Source: CAVVYA01 sp964577835
GTDB taxonomy: Bacteria; Pseudomonadota; Alphaproteobacteria; SMXQ01
Direction of reading: 5' to 3'
DNA length: 53,641 nt
NCBI GenBank assembly: GCA_964577835.1
Contig: CAZOBN010000011.1
Coordinates: forward strand, 1 to 53,641
Shown in pieces: positions 42,873-51,900 of this stretch. The translations under genes were made by a program, and so were the position numbers. The notes under the pieces are model-generated. The model was given only the letters and a program-made list of their open reading frames with translations. It did no database searches and was not told the origin of the DNA. The first letter of the stretch is position 1; every line of letters begins with the position of its first letter.

Positions 42873-43745
42873 ATGGCTTTGCGCGTCATCACCGCTCGTC
42901 TCAACGGGTCGCCCAGCGATGGAACGGTCCTGAATGGCGCTCTGGCGCTTTCCAGGTCGTTCGGGGGACATATCGACGCCCTCTTCGCCCGGCCCGACCC
43001 CCGCCTGACGGTTGCGGCGATAGACGAAGGCGTTTATCCAGGCTTCTATGAGGAGATGGTGTCGGCCATGGAACGTCAATGGACCGATGTCGCCAATAAG
43101 GCGCTCAAGAATTTCGAGAAGTGGCGGACCGGCAATAGCGTGCCCGTTCTGAGCAAGCCGAACGGCGTGAGCGGCCCGTCCGCCGAATGGCGCGACGCGG
43201 TTGGCACGGAATCGGAAACCATCGGACGAAAAGGCCGGATTTCCGACGTGGTCGTCACGGCAATGCCGTCTCGCCGGACGGACTCTCGCTACGATCTCGG
43301 CTTCGAGGCAGCCCTGATCGAGACCGGCCGCCCGGTGCTGCTGATCCCGGCCAACAATCACCTCGATCCGACGGAAGGCAAGGCCATCGTTGCCTGGAAC
43401 GGCAGCACGGAAGCCTATCGCGCCGTCGCCGCCGCGATGCCGATCCTCGCCAAGGCCGAGGAGGTTCTGATCTTCACGGCCGCGGAGGGCGATGTCGAGC
43501 CAGCCATGGCTGACGAACTGATGACCTACCTGAAGTGGCACGGCGTGCGTGCGTCGGTCCTGAAAACCGATATGGACAAAGCGAACTCGATCGAGGACTC
43601 GCTCTTGGCAGCGGTCAAGAAAAGCAAGGCAAGTCTGCTGGTCATGGGGGCTTATACCCATAGCCGCCTGAAAGAACTACTCTTGGGCGGCGTGACACGG
43701 CACGTCTTCCAGCATGCCACCGTGCCCGTCCTGATGGCCCACTGA
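42873..43745 (+). CDS. tandem universal stress protein
   Basis: 290 residues from an ATG following AGGAGG. Two Usp domains lie in series: about 1-145 (ending ETGRPVLLIPAN) and about 150-290 (VAWNGSTEAYRAVAAAMP to LLVMGAYTHSRLKELLLGG). The second holds an ATP-binding-like pattern, G-A-Y-x-H-S-R-x-(x)n-G-G. Such proteins accumulate under low oxygen and stress. The two FNR-type boxes upstream point to control by a Crp/Fnr regulator. Small genes at 43759 and 44177 follow and may be co-transcribed. Confidence 0.92.
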   Translation: MALRVITARLNGSPSDGTVLNGALALSRSFGGHIDALFARPDPRLTVAAIDEGVYPGFYEEMVSAMERQWTDVANKALKNFEKWRTGNSVPVLSKPNGVSGPSAEWRDAVGTESETIGRKGRISDVVVTAMPSRRTDSRYDLGFEAALIETGRPVLLIPANNHLDPTEGKAIVAWNGSTEAYRAVAAAMPILAKAEEVLIFTAAEGDVEPAMADELMTYLKWHGVRASVLKTDMDKANSIEDSLLAAVKKSKASLLVMGAYTHSRLKELLLGGVTRHVFQHATVPVLMAH

Positions 43746-43758
43746 GAGCGAGCATAAT

Positions 43759-44130
43759 ATGAACCTGAAGAAAATCCGCCTGGAACTCGCGCGCACCAAG
43801 GAAGCCCCCGAGGGCGACCCGAACTGCGGCTACGAATTCATTGCGCCGCTCGATGCAGCGGGGCAATTCGACGAGCATATGTGGCGTCAGCACCGGGATG
43901 TCTGCACCGTCCGACGCTTCTGGCAGAATGCCGACGACGAACACGGCACCCTCGTTCACACACGCGGGCGCAAATGGGTCTTCTCCTACGCGCCCGGCGA
44001 CGAGGATGACGAACCGCTGTTCAAGTTCGACCGCCACACGTTCAAGGCGGGAGAATATGTCTCCGTCACGGAGCATGACGGGGTGACCAGGCCATTCCGG
44101 ATTGCCGCGGTGGCGCCCTTGGCTGCCTAG
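43759..44130 (+). CDS. conserved hypothetical protein
   Basis: 123 residues, starting 13 bp after the Usp stop, so probably in the same transcript. It has a mainly beta pattern and conserved-looking blocks (NCGYEFIAPLDAAGQFDEHMWR, then RRFWQNADDEHGTLVH and HTFKAGEYVSVTEHDG). Short proteins with this pattern are found beside Usp genes in alphaproteobacteria, but I know no function. No signal peptide or membrane segment. Confidence 0.7.
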   Translation: MNLKKIRLELARTKEAPEGDPNCGYEFIAPLDAAGQFDEHMWRQHRDVCTVRRFWQNADDEHGTLVHTRGRKWVFSYAPGDEDDEPLFKFDRHTFKAGEYVSVTEHDGVTRPFRIAAVAPLAA

Positions 44131-44176
44131 ACGGCGCGCCCACGCTCCGATTCCGTCCCATTGGAGAGATAGCTCT

Positions 44177-44422
44177 ATGTCCAACCAAGCTTCTCTGAGC
44201 TTCGTGGATGTCGTCCGGCTCCTTGGCGACGTGAGCGGCTCGACCATCGAACGTGTATTGGAGACCGGCGGGACCTGTGCCGACCTGGAGATCGCCTATT
44301 TCTGCCTGATGGGCGACAACGACCGGCAGGAAGGCCAGCTCGGCGCACTCGATGGAAAAACCGCGCTGATTTTCGATATCCTGAGGGGCGACCCGATGCT
44401 TGCCCCGGTGGTCGACCGCTAA
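44177..44422 (+). CDS. hypothetical protein, 81 residues
   Basis: It starts at MSNQASLSF, 46 bp after the previous gene, on the same strand. It is mostly helical and acidic (SFVDVVRLLGDVSGSTIERV, then CADLEIAYFCLMGD). I do not recognise a family. It is probably the last gene of the Usp transcript, which ends in the repeat element beginning at 44421. Confidence 0.55.
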   Translation: MSNQASLSFVDVVRLLGDVSGSTIERVLETGGTCADLEIAYFCLMGDNDRQEGQLGALDGKTALIFDILRGDPMLAPVVDR

Positions 44423-44520
44423 AGCGTTTCCGCCGAAGTGGAAACCGGTTCGGCGTAGAAAACGCGATTCAATCAAGACTCGAGAGCATGATTCGATTCC
44501 ACTGAAACGGATCATGCTCT
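44421..44520. repeat. Rhizobiales-type mosaic intergenic element
   Basis: Two hairpins side by side. The first pairs GCGTTT/AAAACGC and GCCGAA/TTCGGC around GTGGAAACCGG (about 44424-44467). The second has 10-bp arms, AGAGCATGAT at 44483-44492 and ATCATGCTCT at 44511-44520. The same two-part sequence is frequent between genes in many Hyphomicrobiales genomes. It lies between convergent genes, where it may also end transcription in both directions. Confidence 0.7.
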
Positions 44521-47245
44521 AGGGATTCGCTGCAGGGTCGTTCAGCTTCCGGGACACCCGCACGAGATCCCGGTCTTCGCCCTCTGTCGCTGCCTCGAAC
44601 CCGAATTCGCGGCTCATCGTCAGCATGGCCGCATTATCCCGCCGTACATGTCCGTAGATCTCCTTGACGGCCTGCTGTGCGGCGTAGTCGATCACGTGTC
44701 CCATCAGAAAATAGCCCAACCCTTTGCCTTTCATGTCGCTGCGCACGATGACGGCGAACTCGGCGCTGTCGCGATCGGGAGTCATGACCAGATGGACGAT
44801 GCCGACCATCTCGCCTGCGGTGGGTGCCTGAAGTCGGCTTTCAGCGCCTGACGGCGGTAAGAACACAGCGAAGGCCATCTCTCGGTCGTAATCGATCTGA
44901 GTGAGACGCGCCGTCAACTCCTCCGGCAGCGCGCGAAGGGCTTGAAAGAAGCGGAAATAGAGGTCGTTCTGGCTGCTGCGGTCGAACATGTCTCGCAATG
45001 CCGCGGCATCTTCCGGCCGAATCGGCCGCACAATGGCACACTGTCCGTCGCGCAGCGCGATCGCCGTTTCGAGTTCGCGCGGATAGGGCCGGATGGCGAG
45101 GCGCGAATCTCCCGACCTGGCCGAGGACGCGACGCGGATTCGCGCATCGAGCGCGATGACGCCGCTCTCGTCGGCCAATAGCGGGTTGATGTCGATTTCG
45201 GCGATCTCCGAGTGGTCGATGGCCAATTGGGATAGCTGCACGAGAGCGGCCGATATGGCATCCATCGCCGCGGCGGGATGATCGCGGTATCCCTGTAACA
45301 GGCGATGGATCCGTGTGCGGCTCATGAGGTCGAGCGCTAAAGCGTGATTGAGCGGCGGCAGCGCCACCGCCCGGTCGGCGACGACTTCGGCTGCGGTGCC
45401 ACCCTGCCCGAACACGACCACGGGGCCGAATTGGCGATCTTCCGCCAGGCCGAGCAGCAGTTCATGACCATGCGATCTCCGGATCATGCTCTGCACCGCA
45501 AAGCCTTCGACCCGTGCCTTCGGATTGGCAGCGGCGATGCGCGCGGCCATGGCCAGGGCGGCCTCGCGCACTGCCTGCGGCGTCGCCAGATCGAGCACGA
45601 CGCCGCCGACATCCGACTTGTGGATGACATCGGGCGATAGAATCTTCAGGGCAAATGGCGGCTCCAGCGTTGCGGCTTGTGCGCCGGCGACATCGGCGGT
45701 CGGCGCGACACGCGTCGGCACCACCGGTATGCCATAGGCCGTCAGCGCCGCGAGCGCCGTCGGCAGCGACAACCATTTGCGCCCGGCCGCGAGCGCGGCG
45801 CCGACAAGGGCGCGGACGCTCTCGCGATCCGGCCGGAATGCCTCGGCGTGGGATGACGGCGCCTCCAGCAGGGCGCGCTGGTTACGGCGATATGTCGCGA
45901 GATACATGAAGGCGCGTACCGCCGACTCCGGCGTATCGTAGGTGGGCAGGCCATTCGTCGTGAGAATGCCGCGCGCCTCCGCCACCGCCGACTCGCCGAC
46001 CCAACTCGTCAGGACCGCATGATCGTGCCGCCCCCTGACCTTGGCGACGACCGCGCGGGCCGCGTCGCTGCTCGATGCCACGGCCGTGGGACAATTCAGC
46101 ACCAACACGCCATCGACGCCGGGATCGTCGAGAACGGCGTCCAATGCGCCGCTATACCGAGCGCCATCCGCGTCGCCGATGATGTCGACGGGATTGCCGC
46201 GCGACCAGGTCGGCGGAAGAACCCGGTCGAGCCTGGCGATGGTTTGGGGTGCCAGGTCCGCGAGGCGGCCGCCCTCGTCGATCAGCCGGTCGGTCGCCAG
46301 CACGCCCATCCCGCCCCCGTTGGTGATGATGGCCAGGCGATCGCCTTGAACCGACGTTTCGTGAGCCAGCGTCTCGACGGCCGCGAACAGCTCCGCCAGT
46401 TCATAGACCCGCAGCATGCCGGCGCGCCGGAATGCCGCGTCATAGACGAGATCGGCGCCGGCCAGCGCGCCGGTGTGCGAGGCAGCGGCCCGCGCGCCTT
46501 CCGCATGACGCCCCGCTTTGACGACGATGACGGGCTTGTTGCGTGCGGCGGCGCGCGCCGCGGACATGAATTTGCGCGGGCTTGTGACCATCTCGACGTA
46601 AAGGAGAATGGCGCGGGTCTCCGCATCCTGAACCAGGAAGTCGAGCATGTCGCCGAAATCCACGTCGGCCATATCGCCCAACGACACCAAATGACTGAAT
46701 CCGACGCCGCGCGGCGTCGCCCAGTCCAGCACCGAGGTGATCACCGCCCCCGACTGGGCGATGAAGGCCAGGGATCCGCGACGCGGCTGCAGGTGCGCGA
46801 AGGAAGCGTTGAGCCCGATCTGCGGATTGAGGATGCCGAGGCAGTTGGGTCCGACGATACGCAGCAGATGGGGTTTGGCCGCATCGAGCATCGCCCGCTG
46901 CAAGGCGTGTCCCCCGCTCTGCCCGGTTTCGGAGAAGCCGGCGGTGATCACCACCGCGGCGCGGCCGCCGCGGGCCGCGAGATCAGCGACGATCCCCGGC
47001 ACGGTGTGCGGCGGCGTAGCGATCACGGCCAAGTCCGGCGCTTCGGGCAACGCCGCGAGATCGGCGAAGCACGGTAGGCCTTCGATGGTTTTGTGACGCG
47101 CGTTGATCATCGTCACGCGCCCGGCAAAGCCGCCACCGATAAGGTTATGCGCCAGCACCGCACCGACCGAGCCTTCGCGCGGGCTCGCACCGATCAAGGC
47201 GACGCTGCGCGGCCGGAACAGACGATCGAGGTTTCGCGTCGTCAT
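44519..47245 (-). CDS. acyl-CoA synthetase (NDP-forming) fused to GNAT acetyltransferase, Pat-like
   Basis: 908 residues. In order: CoA-binding domain (about 5-135, SVALIGASP), succinyl-CoA-ligase-like domain (about 150-300, with the phospho-His position H257 in SHTGALAG), a second ligase domain (about 310-460), ATP-grasp (about 485-700) and a C-terminal GNAT domain (about 735-895, with MKGKGLGYFLMGH as the acetyl-CoA loop). E. coli PatZ and Rhodopseudomonas Pat have this layout and acetylate lysines of acyl-CoA synthetases. The retained His could mean ligase activity remains. It is transcribed towards the repeat element, and no partner gene is fixed. Confidence 0.92.
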   Translation of the reverse strand: MTTRNLDRLFRPRSVALIGASPREGSVGAVLAHNLIGGGFAGRVTMINARHKTIEGLPCFADLAALPEAPDLAVIATPPHTVPGIVADLAARGGRAAVVITAGFSETGQSGGHALQRAMLDAAKPHLLRIVGPNCLGILNPQIGLNASFAHLQPRRGSLAFIAQSGAVITSVLDWATPRGVGFSHLVSLGDMADVDFGDMLDFLVQDAETRAILLYVEMVTSPRKFMSAARAAARNKPVIVVKAGRHAEGARAAASHTGALAGADLVYDAAFRRAGMLRVYELAELFAAVETLAHETSVQGDRLAIITNGGGMGVLATDRLIDEGGRLADLAPQTIARLDRVLPPTWSRGNPVDIIGDADGARYSGALDAVLDDPGVDGVLVLNCPTAVASSSDAARAVVAKVRGRHDHAVLTSWVGESAVAEARGILTTNGLPTYDTPESAVRAFMYLATYRRNQRALLEAPSSHAEAFRPDRESVRALVGAALAAGRKWLSLPTALAALTAYGIPVVPTRVAPTADVAGAQAATLEPPFALKILSPDVIHKSDVGGVVLDLATPQAVREAALAMAARIAAANPKARVEGFAVQSMIRRSHGHELLLGLAEDRQFGPVVVFGQGGTAAEVVADRAVALPPLNHALALDLMSRTRIHRLLQGYRDHPAAAMDAISAALVQLSQLAIDHSEIAEIDINPLLADESGVIALDARIRVASSARSGDSRLAIRPYPRELETAIALRDGQCAIVRPIRPEDAAALRDMFDRSSQNDLYFRFFQALRALPEELTARLTQIDYDREMAFAVFLPPSGAESRLQAPTAGEMVGIVHLVMTPDRDSAEFAVIVRSDMKGKGLGYFLMGHVIDYAAQQAVKEIYGHVRRDNAAMLTMSREFGFEAATEGEDRDLVRVSRKLNDPAANP

Positions 47246-47291
47246 CCGGCACGCGACTTCCGACCGTCAGATGCTGGGTCGGCCGGTCCGG

Positions 47292-48077
47292 TCAACGAGA
47301 CCCGCCACCCTGCGGCATTCCAGGCACCGGCATGCCGCCACCCATGGACATCATGCCCATCGCAGGCCCGCCGCCGCCGCCCATGCCGAGGTGCGGCGCC
47401 AGCAATTCATCGGCGGTCTTCTTCTGCGTGTCCGACAACACGGCGTAGAGGCGCTCGAGCCCCTGGCGCAGGCGGCGAATTCCCGTGACGCGCGCGGCAA
47501 ACCAATCCTCCTGGGCAGCCAAGCGCGCGGCCAGCGTCGGCGGCGCATTCGCCGGGGCCTGTCGCTTCGTGACTGTGGCATGCGTGTCGCCAAGAGTCTT
47601 CGCATTGTCGCGCAGCGCCTGGGCGAACTCGTCCCATGCCGCCCGTTGCGACTCGTCGATCTTGAGCTCGGCGCGCAGAAAAGCGATGCGCCCTTCGACC
47701 CGCCCCATCATCCCGGTGCCGGGGAAGGCTTCCGCGAATTCACCCGCGTTGGACATTCCCATGGTGTCCAGGCACCGATCCATCATGGCTGCCATCGGCA
47801 TGGGCCCCTGGCCCATCGGCGGCTGTGCCATCGGGCCCATGCCTTGCTGCCCCATCGGGCGCATCGGCGGCTGCCCCTGCCCCGGCATGGCCACGCCTGG
47901 CATGCCCATTCCGGGCCCTGGAATTGGCGGCCGCTGCCCAGCTGACGGCGGCGCAGACGGCGTGGCCTGTTGAGCGGGAGGCGACTCGGGATGATGTTCG
48001 TCCTCCGCCCGGACCAGGGACGAGCCAAGCAGCAGGCTGGCAGCCAACGTGGCCACTGCGACGTGTTTCGCGTTCAT
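47292..48077 (-). CDS. Spy/CpxP-like periplasmic protein with Met-Pro-Gly-rich linker
   Basis: 261 residues with a signal peptide (1-24, ending VRA). Residues 30-100 are a low-complexity linker rich in Pro, Met, Gly and Gln (many MGQ/PM repeats). Residues 105-235 are helical with the LTxxQ-like pattern (RVEGRIAFLRAELKIDESQR, LERLYAVLSDTQKKTADELL), as in the Spy chaperone family. The C-terminal tail is again Gly-Met-rich. The Met-rich parts could bind copper(I), which is inference. It is divergent from the eRF1-like gene across a region with two FNR-type boxes. Confidence 0.75.
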   Translation of the reverse strand: MNAKHVAVATLAASLLLGSSLVRAEDEHHPESPPAQQATPSAPPSAGQRPPIPGPGMGMPGVAMPGQGQPPMRPMGQQGMGPMAQPPMGQGPMPMAAMMDRCLDTMGMSNAGEFAEAFPGTGMMGRVEGRIAFLRAELKIDESQRAAWDEFAQALRDNAKTLGDTHATVTKRQAPANAPPTLAARLAAQEDWFAARVTGIRRLRQGLERLYAVLSDTQKKTADELLAPHLGMGGGGGPAMGMMSMGGGMPVPGMPQGGGSR

Positions 48078-48178
48078 GGTAACACCTCCGAGATTTGCAC
48101 GGCTTGTCCTCGGCGGGATCCGAACCTGGACACTTTCGCCATCATCTACGGACTATTCCATTGTGGGCGGCAACCGTG

Positions 48179-48192
48179 TTGATGCAGGTCAA
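48179..48192. promoter_or_regulatory. FixK/FNR-type box 3
   Basis: TTGATGCAGGTCAA fits TTGA-N6-TCAA. Its centre is about 111 bp before the start of the gene at 48297. Confidence 0.65.
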
Positions 48193-48217
48193 CCCCGGCG
48201 GCGCGCGGCTACACCCT

Positions 48218-48231
48218 TTGATTCAAGTCAA
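48218..48231. promoter_or_regulatory. FixK/FNR-type box 4
   Basis: TTGATTCAAGTCAA fits TTGA-N6-TCAA; its centre is 39 bp after that of box 3 and about 72 bp before the gene at 48297. The paired layout repeats that of boxes 1 and 2. Confidence 0.68.
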
Positions 48232-48296
48232 TATGAAGCCAAGCGCATCTTGGCATATATTGTTTTTAGTATCCGCCGCGAACGAGAGGTTGCCCC

Positions 48297-48692
48297 GTGT
48301 CCCATTACCATGCCATCGCCTGGCTCGACCACGCCGAAGCCCGAGTTTTCTCCTTCAACCCCGATACCGCGGACGAAACGCGCATCCTCTCCCATCCGCC
48401 CCATCGCCAGGTGCACCACAAGGCCGGCATGATCGGGTCGGGCAAGGCCGGCGAAGACAAGGATTTTTTCCACGGCATCGCAACCGCGCTCGACGGCGCG
48501 GGCGAGGTTCTGGTCGTCGGTCCGGGGAGCGCCAAGCTCGAGCTCATCCGCTACCTGCACCGGCATGACGCGGCCCTGGAGGCGAAGCTGGTCGGCGTCG
48601 AAACCGTCGACCACCCGACGGACGGCCAGATCGTCGCCTACGCCCGCAAGTATTTCCGCGCCGCCGACCGGATGCGGCCGCAGCATGCCTGA
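48297..48692 (+). CDS. eRF1-fold (baeRF-like) translational machinery protein
   Basis: 131 residues from a GTG preceded by GAGAGG. The chain resembles the small bacterial proteins of the archaeal/eukaryal release-factor eRF1 middle-domain fold: AIAWLDHAEARVFSFN at the start, then FFHGIATALDGAGEVLVVGPG and LVGVETVDHPTDGQIVAYARKYF. Such proteins are often named translational machinery protein; their role is thought to concern ribosomes under stress but is not established. Two FNR-type boxes precede it. Confidence 0.75.
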   Translation: MSHYHAIAWLDHAEARVFSFNPDTADETRILSHPPHRQVHHKAGMIGSGKAGEDKDFFHGIATALDGAGEVLVVGPGSAKLELIRYLHRHDAALEAKLVGVETVDHPTDGQIVAYARKYFRAADRMRPQHA

Positions 48693-48734
48693 GGGCCGCG
48701 TCGGCGACGCGGTCGGCTCGAGGGGGCCATCGAC

Positions 48735-50117
48735 ATGAACAAGCCGACACCCGCAAAGGTGTTTTCGGAACGATCATGGCCGGAGAATTTCATCTGGGGC
48801 GTCTCGACCTCGAGCTATCAAATCGAGGGCGGCGCCAAGGTCGATGGCCGGGGCGCCAGCATCTGGGACGTGCGCAGCCATCTCGGGCGCAACGACAATG
48901 GCGACACCGGCGACGTGGCCTGCGACCACTACCACCGCTATCATGAGGACATTGGCCTCATGAAGCAGCTTGGCGTCGATGCCTACCGCTTTTCCGTCTC
49001 GTGGCCGCGCGTGCTGCCGCGCGGGCGCGGCGCAGCCAACGAGCCTGGATTGGCCTTCTATGACCGGCTGATCGATGGGCTGCTGGAGGCCGGAATAGAA
49101 CCTTGGCTGTGCCTCTATCATTGGGACCTTCCCCAGGAACTGAGCGATCTCGGCGGCTGGACGCAGCGCGATATCGCCGATTGGTTCGCCGACTATACCG
49201 CTCTGGTGGCGAAGCGGTACGGCGACCGGGTGACGCGGTTCGCCACCTTCAACGAGCCGGGCGTCTTCACGCTGTTCGGCTATGCCATGGATTGGGGCGC
49301 GCCCGGCCTCGTGGACCGGGTGGCGCATGCGAAGGCGATCCATCATGTGAACCTGGCGCATGGCGCGGCCGTCGATGTGATCCGCGCGCTTGCGCCCGAC
49401 GCATCGATCGGTTGCATCCACAACCGCCAGCGGGTCCTTCCGGCCCGTGACCTTCCCGGCGACACGGAGGCGGCGCTCCTGCTGCACCGGCTGTGGAATG
49501 AGGCGTTTCCGGACCCGCAAATCCTCGGCGAGTATCCGGCGGAGATCGCTCCGCTCATCGCGCCCTACGAGCGATCCGGCGACATGGCGCGAATCTGCCG
49601 TCCGATCGATTGGTTCGGGTTGAACCACTACGGGCCGATTTTCGCCAAAGCCGACTCCTCGACCGCTTGGGGGTTTGCCTGGGGCAGCGCGCCCGCTGAC
49701 ACCCCGGTCTCGGACATCGGGTGGCCGATCTATCCGGATATGTTCCGAGATGAACTCCTGGATCTGACGGGGCGTTATCGGCTGCCGGTCTATGTTATGG
49801 AGAACGGCTGCGGAGGACACGACAAGCCAGGCGATGCGCTAGACCTCAACGACCGGCACCGCATCGGCTATCTCCGGCAACATATCGACGCCATGCACGA
49901 AGCGGTCACGCGAGGTGCGGACACGCGCGGCTATTTCGTATGGTCGCTGCTCGACAATTTCGAGTGGGGCTCGGGATACGCCAACCGCTTCGGCATCGTC
50001 TCAGTCGATTTCGCCACGGGTCAGCGTCGGATCAAGGCCTCCGGCCGCTGGTATGCGGAGTTGATCAGCCAGGCCCGGCTCGGCCAATCCAGGGAAATCT
50101 CAGGGACGCCGGCCTGA
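48735..50117 (+). CDS. GH1 beta-glucosidase
   Basis: 460 residues, no signal peptide, one complete glycoside hydrolase family 1 barrel. The acid/base Glu is E174 in TFNEPG and the nucleophile is E356 in VMENG. The N-terminal family signature FIWGVSTSSYQIEGG is near residues 19-33, and the sugar-binding WSLLDNFEWGSGYANRFG near the C-terminus. It hydrolyses beta-glucosides, perhaps plant-derived phenolic glucosides. It starts 42 bp after the eRF1-like gene on the same strand and may share its FNR-controlled transcript. Confidence 0.95.
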   Translation: MNKPTPAKVFSERSWPENFIWGVSTSSYQIEGGAKVDGRGASIWDVRSHLGRNDNGDTGDVACDHYHRYHEDIGLMKQLGVDAYRFSVSWPRVLPRGRGAANEPGLAFYDRLIDGLLEAGIEPWLCLYHWDLPQELSDLGGWTQRDIADWFADYTALVAKRYGDRVTRFATFNEPGVFTLFGYAMDWGAPGLVDRVAHAKAIHHVNLAHGAAVDVIRALAPDASIGCIHNRQRVLPARDLPGDTEAALLLHRLWNEAFPDPQILGEYPAEIAPLIAPYERSGDMARICRPIDWFGLNHYGPIFAKADSSTAWGFAWGSAPADTPVSDIGWPIYPDMFRDELLDLTGRYRLPVYVMENGCGGHDKPGDALDLNDRHRIGYLRQHIDAMHEAVTRGADTRGYFVWSLLDNFEWGSGYANRFGIVSVDFATGQRRIKASGRWYAELISQARLGQSREISGTPA

Positions 50118-50127
50118 CGTTGCGCGG

Positions 50128-51900
50128 TCAGCCGACGACGGCGGGCTTAGGACAGCTCGCCGCCGGCAAAGGAATCCGCTTCCAATCGATGCCCGCCGGC
50201 GCGGTATCGCCTGCGACGATCAGGGTGGCATCGGCAAATTCGATCCGCAGCAGCCGCATGATCTCCCGCTCGCCTGTCGCATTCAACGCATCGACCGGCT
50301 CTTCGAGAACGATCCAATGCGGCCGATGGAAGAGCAGCCGCGCGAATCCGAGCCGCTGCTGTTCGCCCAGCGAGAGAGCCGACTCCCAGACCTCGGTGTC
50401 GTGCAGCCGCTCGACGAAATGTCCGAGCCCGACACGCCTCAGGCAGACGCGGATTTGATCGTCCTTCTCCTCGCCGAACACCGCGGGATACGTCACGACT
50501 TCCCTGAGCGGCGCCAGCGGAAGATAGGGCCGTTGCGGCATGAAATAGAGCGGGCCGTCATTCGGCAGCTCGATTCGGCCGCGGCCAGAGGTCCACAATC
50601 CGGCGAGAGCTTTGATCAGCGCGGTCGTCGCGGAGGATTCGCCGCACAGCCAAATCTGCTGCCCGCGTGTGACGTTCAGGCTGAGACCCTCGACGGCAAC
50701 TTCGCCTGCCGGATTGACGATCGTAACGTCGTGAAACGCAAGCGTGCCATTCGCGGCGCCCGAGACGCCGATCCTGCCACAATCGACGCACCAATCCGCC
50801 TGCTTCGCGCGTTCGATGCCGGCCCGAAGCCCAAGAATGCGCTCCACCGACGCCCGCCAGTCGGCGGCATGGGAGAGATTGTCGATCGGCCACGTCAGCG
50901 CGCTGATCGTCTGCTGGAAGGCCTGGGCGATCTGCATCAGGACGCCCAGCGTGATCGTGCCCGCGATATAGCGCGGCGCCGCGATCAGCACCGGAAAAAC
51001 CGGCGACAGCACGGTCCAGCTCGAGGAGAAGATCATGAATCGGAAAATCGCCGCGGTTTGCCGGTCCCAGGCCAACACAGCGTCCTGGAGCAGTCCTCCG
51101 AATCGCCGGCGTTCGCCGGCCTCGCCGCGCACCAGGGCGATGGCGGAAGAATTCTCCCGCGCATGGACCAATCCGAAGCGGAAATTGGCCTCATAGGTCT
51201 GTCGTGCCTCGGCTGTGGTGACCAGCCGCGGGCCGAGAAGCAGGGCGATCGAAACGCCCACCGCCGAATAGGCCAGCGCGATCCATACCAGGTGGCCCGG
51301 AACATGGATATCGACGTCACCGACGGCGAATGACAATCGTCCCGACAGCGACCACAGGATATGTATGAAACTCGCCAGCAGCATGAGGGAGTAGAGAAGC
51401 GAATGGCCAAGATCGATCGCCGCTTCGGTGGCGATGCGGATATCCTCGGAGATCCGGCCGTCCGGATTGTCGTGGTCACCGGATATGTGGGCCATGCGGT
51501 AGTGGTGGCCTGACGCCATCCATTCGCCGGCCAGCCGCTGCGTCAGCCACTTGCGCCAACCGATCTGAATTTTGCGGCGGATCCGCAGATGCGATGTCGT
51601 GACCGCGAGATTGGCCGCGAGGATCAGCGCGAACACCGCGGCGAGAAGCAGGAAGCCGCTCATGGTTTTCGTGCCGAAGGCGTCGAACAGTTTCTCGGTC
51701 CAGAGGTTGAGCGCCACCTGCACCGTTACCTGCGCGGCGGTCAGGACCGCCAAAGCCGCGACCAAGCCACGCGCCTGCCAGTTCGCCCCGCCCCAGAATC
51801 CGCCGGCCAACCGGAAAAAATGCCGGAACAAGTCGAGCCAGCCACGCGGTGGCGAAACCACCGCATTGGCAGCCTGCGGGATTGGAAGCTCGGCGCTCAC
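50128..51900 (-). CDS. SbmA/YddA-like ABC transporter with degenerate ATPase domain
   Basis: 590 residues from a GTG that overlaps the upstream stop (GTGA). Residues 20-345 form an SbmA/BacA-type membrane domain with about six segments (QIGWRKWLTQRLAGEWM and NPDGRISEDIR are family blocks). Residues 385-575 form an ABC ATPase domain. The signature LSLGEQQR is kept, but the Walker A position reads GESSATTA (420-427) without its Gly and Lys, Walker B reads VLEEP, and the H-loop His is missing. ATP hydrolysis is therefore doubtful. SbmA works by proton gradient without an ATPase. Peptide or vitamin-like cargo is typical. Confidence 0.85.
   Translation of the reverse strand: MSAELPIPQAANAVVSPPRGWLDLFRHFFRLAGGFWGGANWQARGLVAALAVLTAAQVTVQVALNLWTEKLFDAFGTKTMSGFLLLAAVFALILAANLAVTTSHLRIRRKIQIGWRKWLTQRLAGEWMASGHHYRMAHISGDHDNPDGRISEDIRIATEAAIDLGHSLLYSLMLLASFIHILWSLSGRLSFAVGDVDIHVPGHLVWIALAYSAVGVSIALLLGPRLVTTAEARQTYEANFRFGLVHARENSSAIALVRGEAGERRRFGGLLQDAVLAWDRQTAAIFRFMIFSSSWTVLSPVFPVLIAAPRYIAGTITLGVLMQIAQAFQQTISALTWPIDNLSHAADWRASVERILGLRAGIERAKQADWCVDCGRIGVSGAANGTLAFHDVTIVNPAGEVAVEGLSLNVTRGQQIWLCGESSATTALIKALAGLWTSGRGRIELPNDGPLYFMPQRPYLPLAPLREVVTYPAVFGEEKDDQIRVCLRRVGLGHFVERLHDTEVWESALSLGEQQRLGFARLLFHRPHWIVLEEPVDALNATGEREIMRLLRIEFADATLIVAGDTAPAGIDWKRIPLPAASCPKPAVVG

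Noticed and set aside
50128..51900. ATPase partner for the iron-type importers
   Set aside because: The ATPase domain is part of an exporter/SbmA-type fusion and has lost its Walker A Lys, so it cannot serve the permeases at 2982 and 24485.
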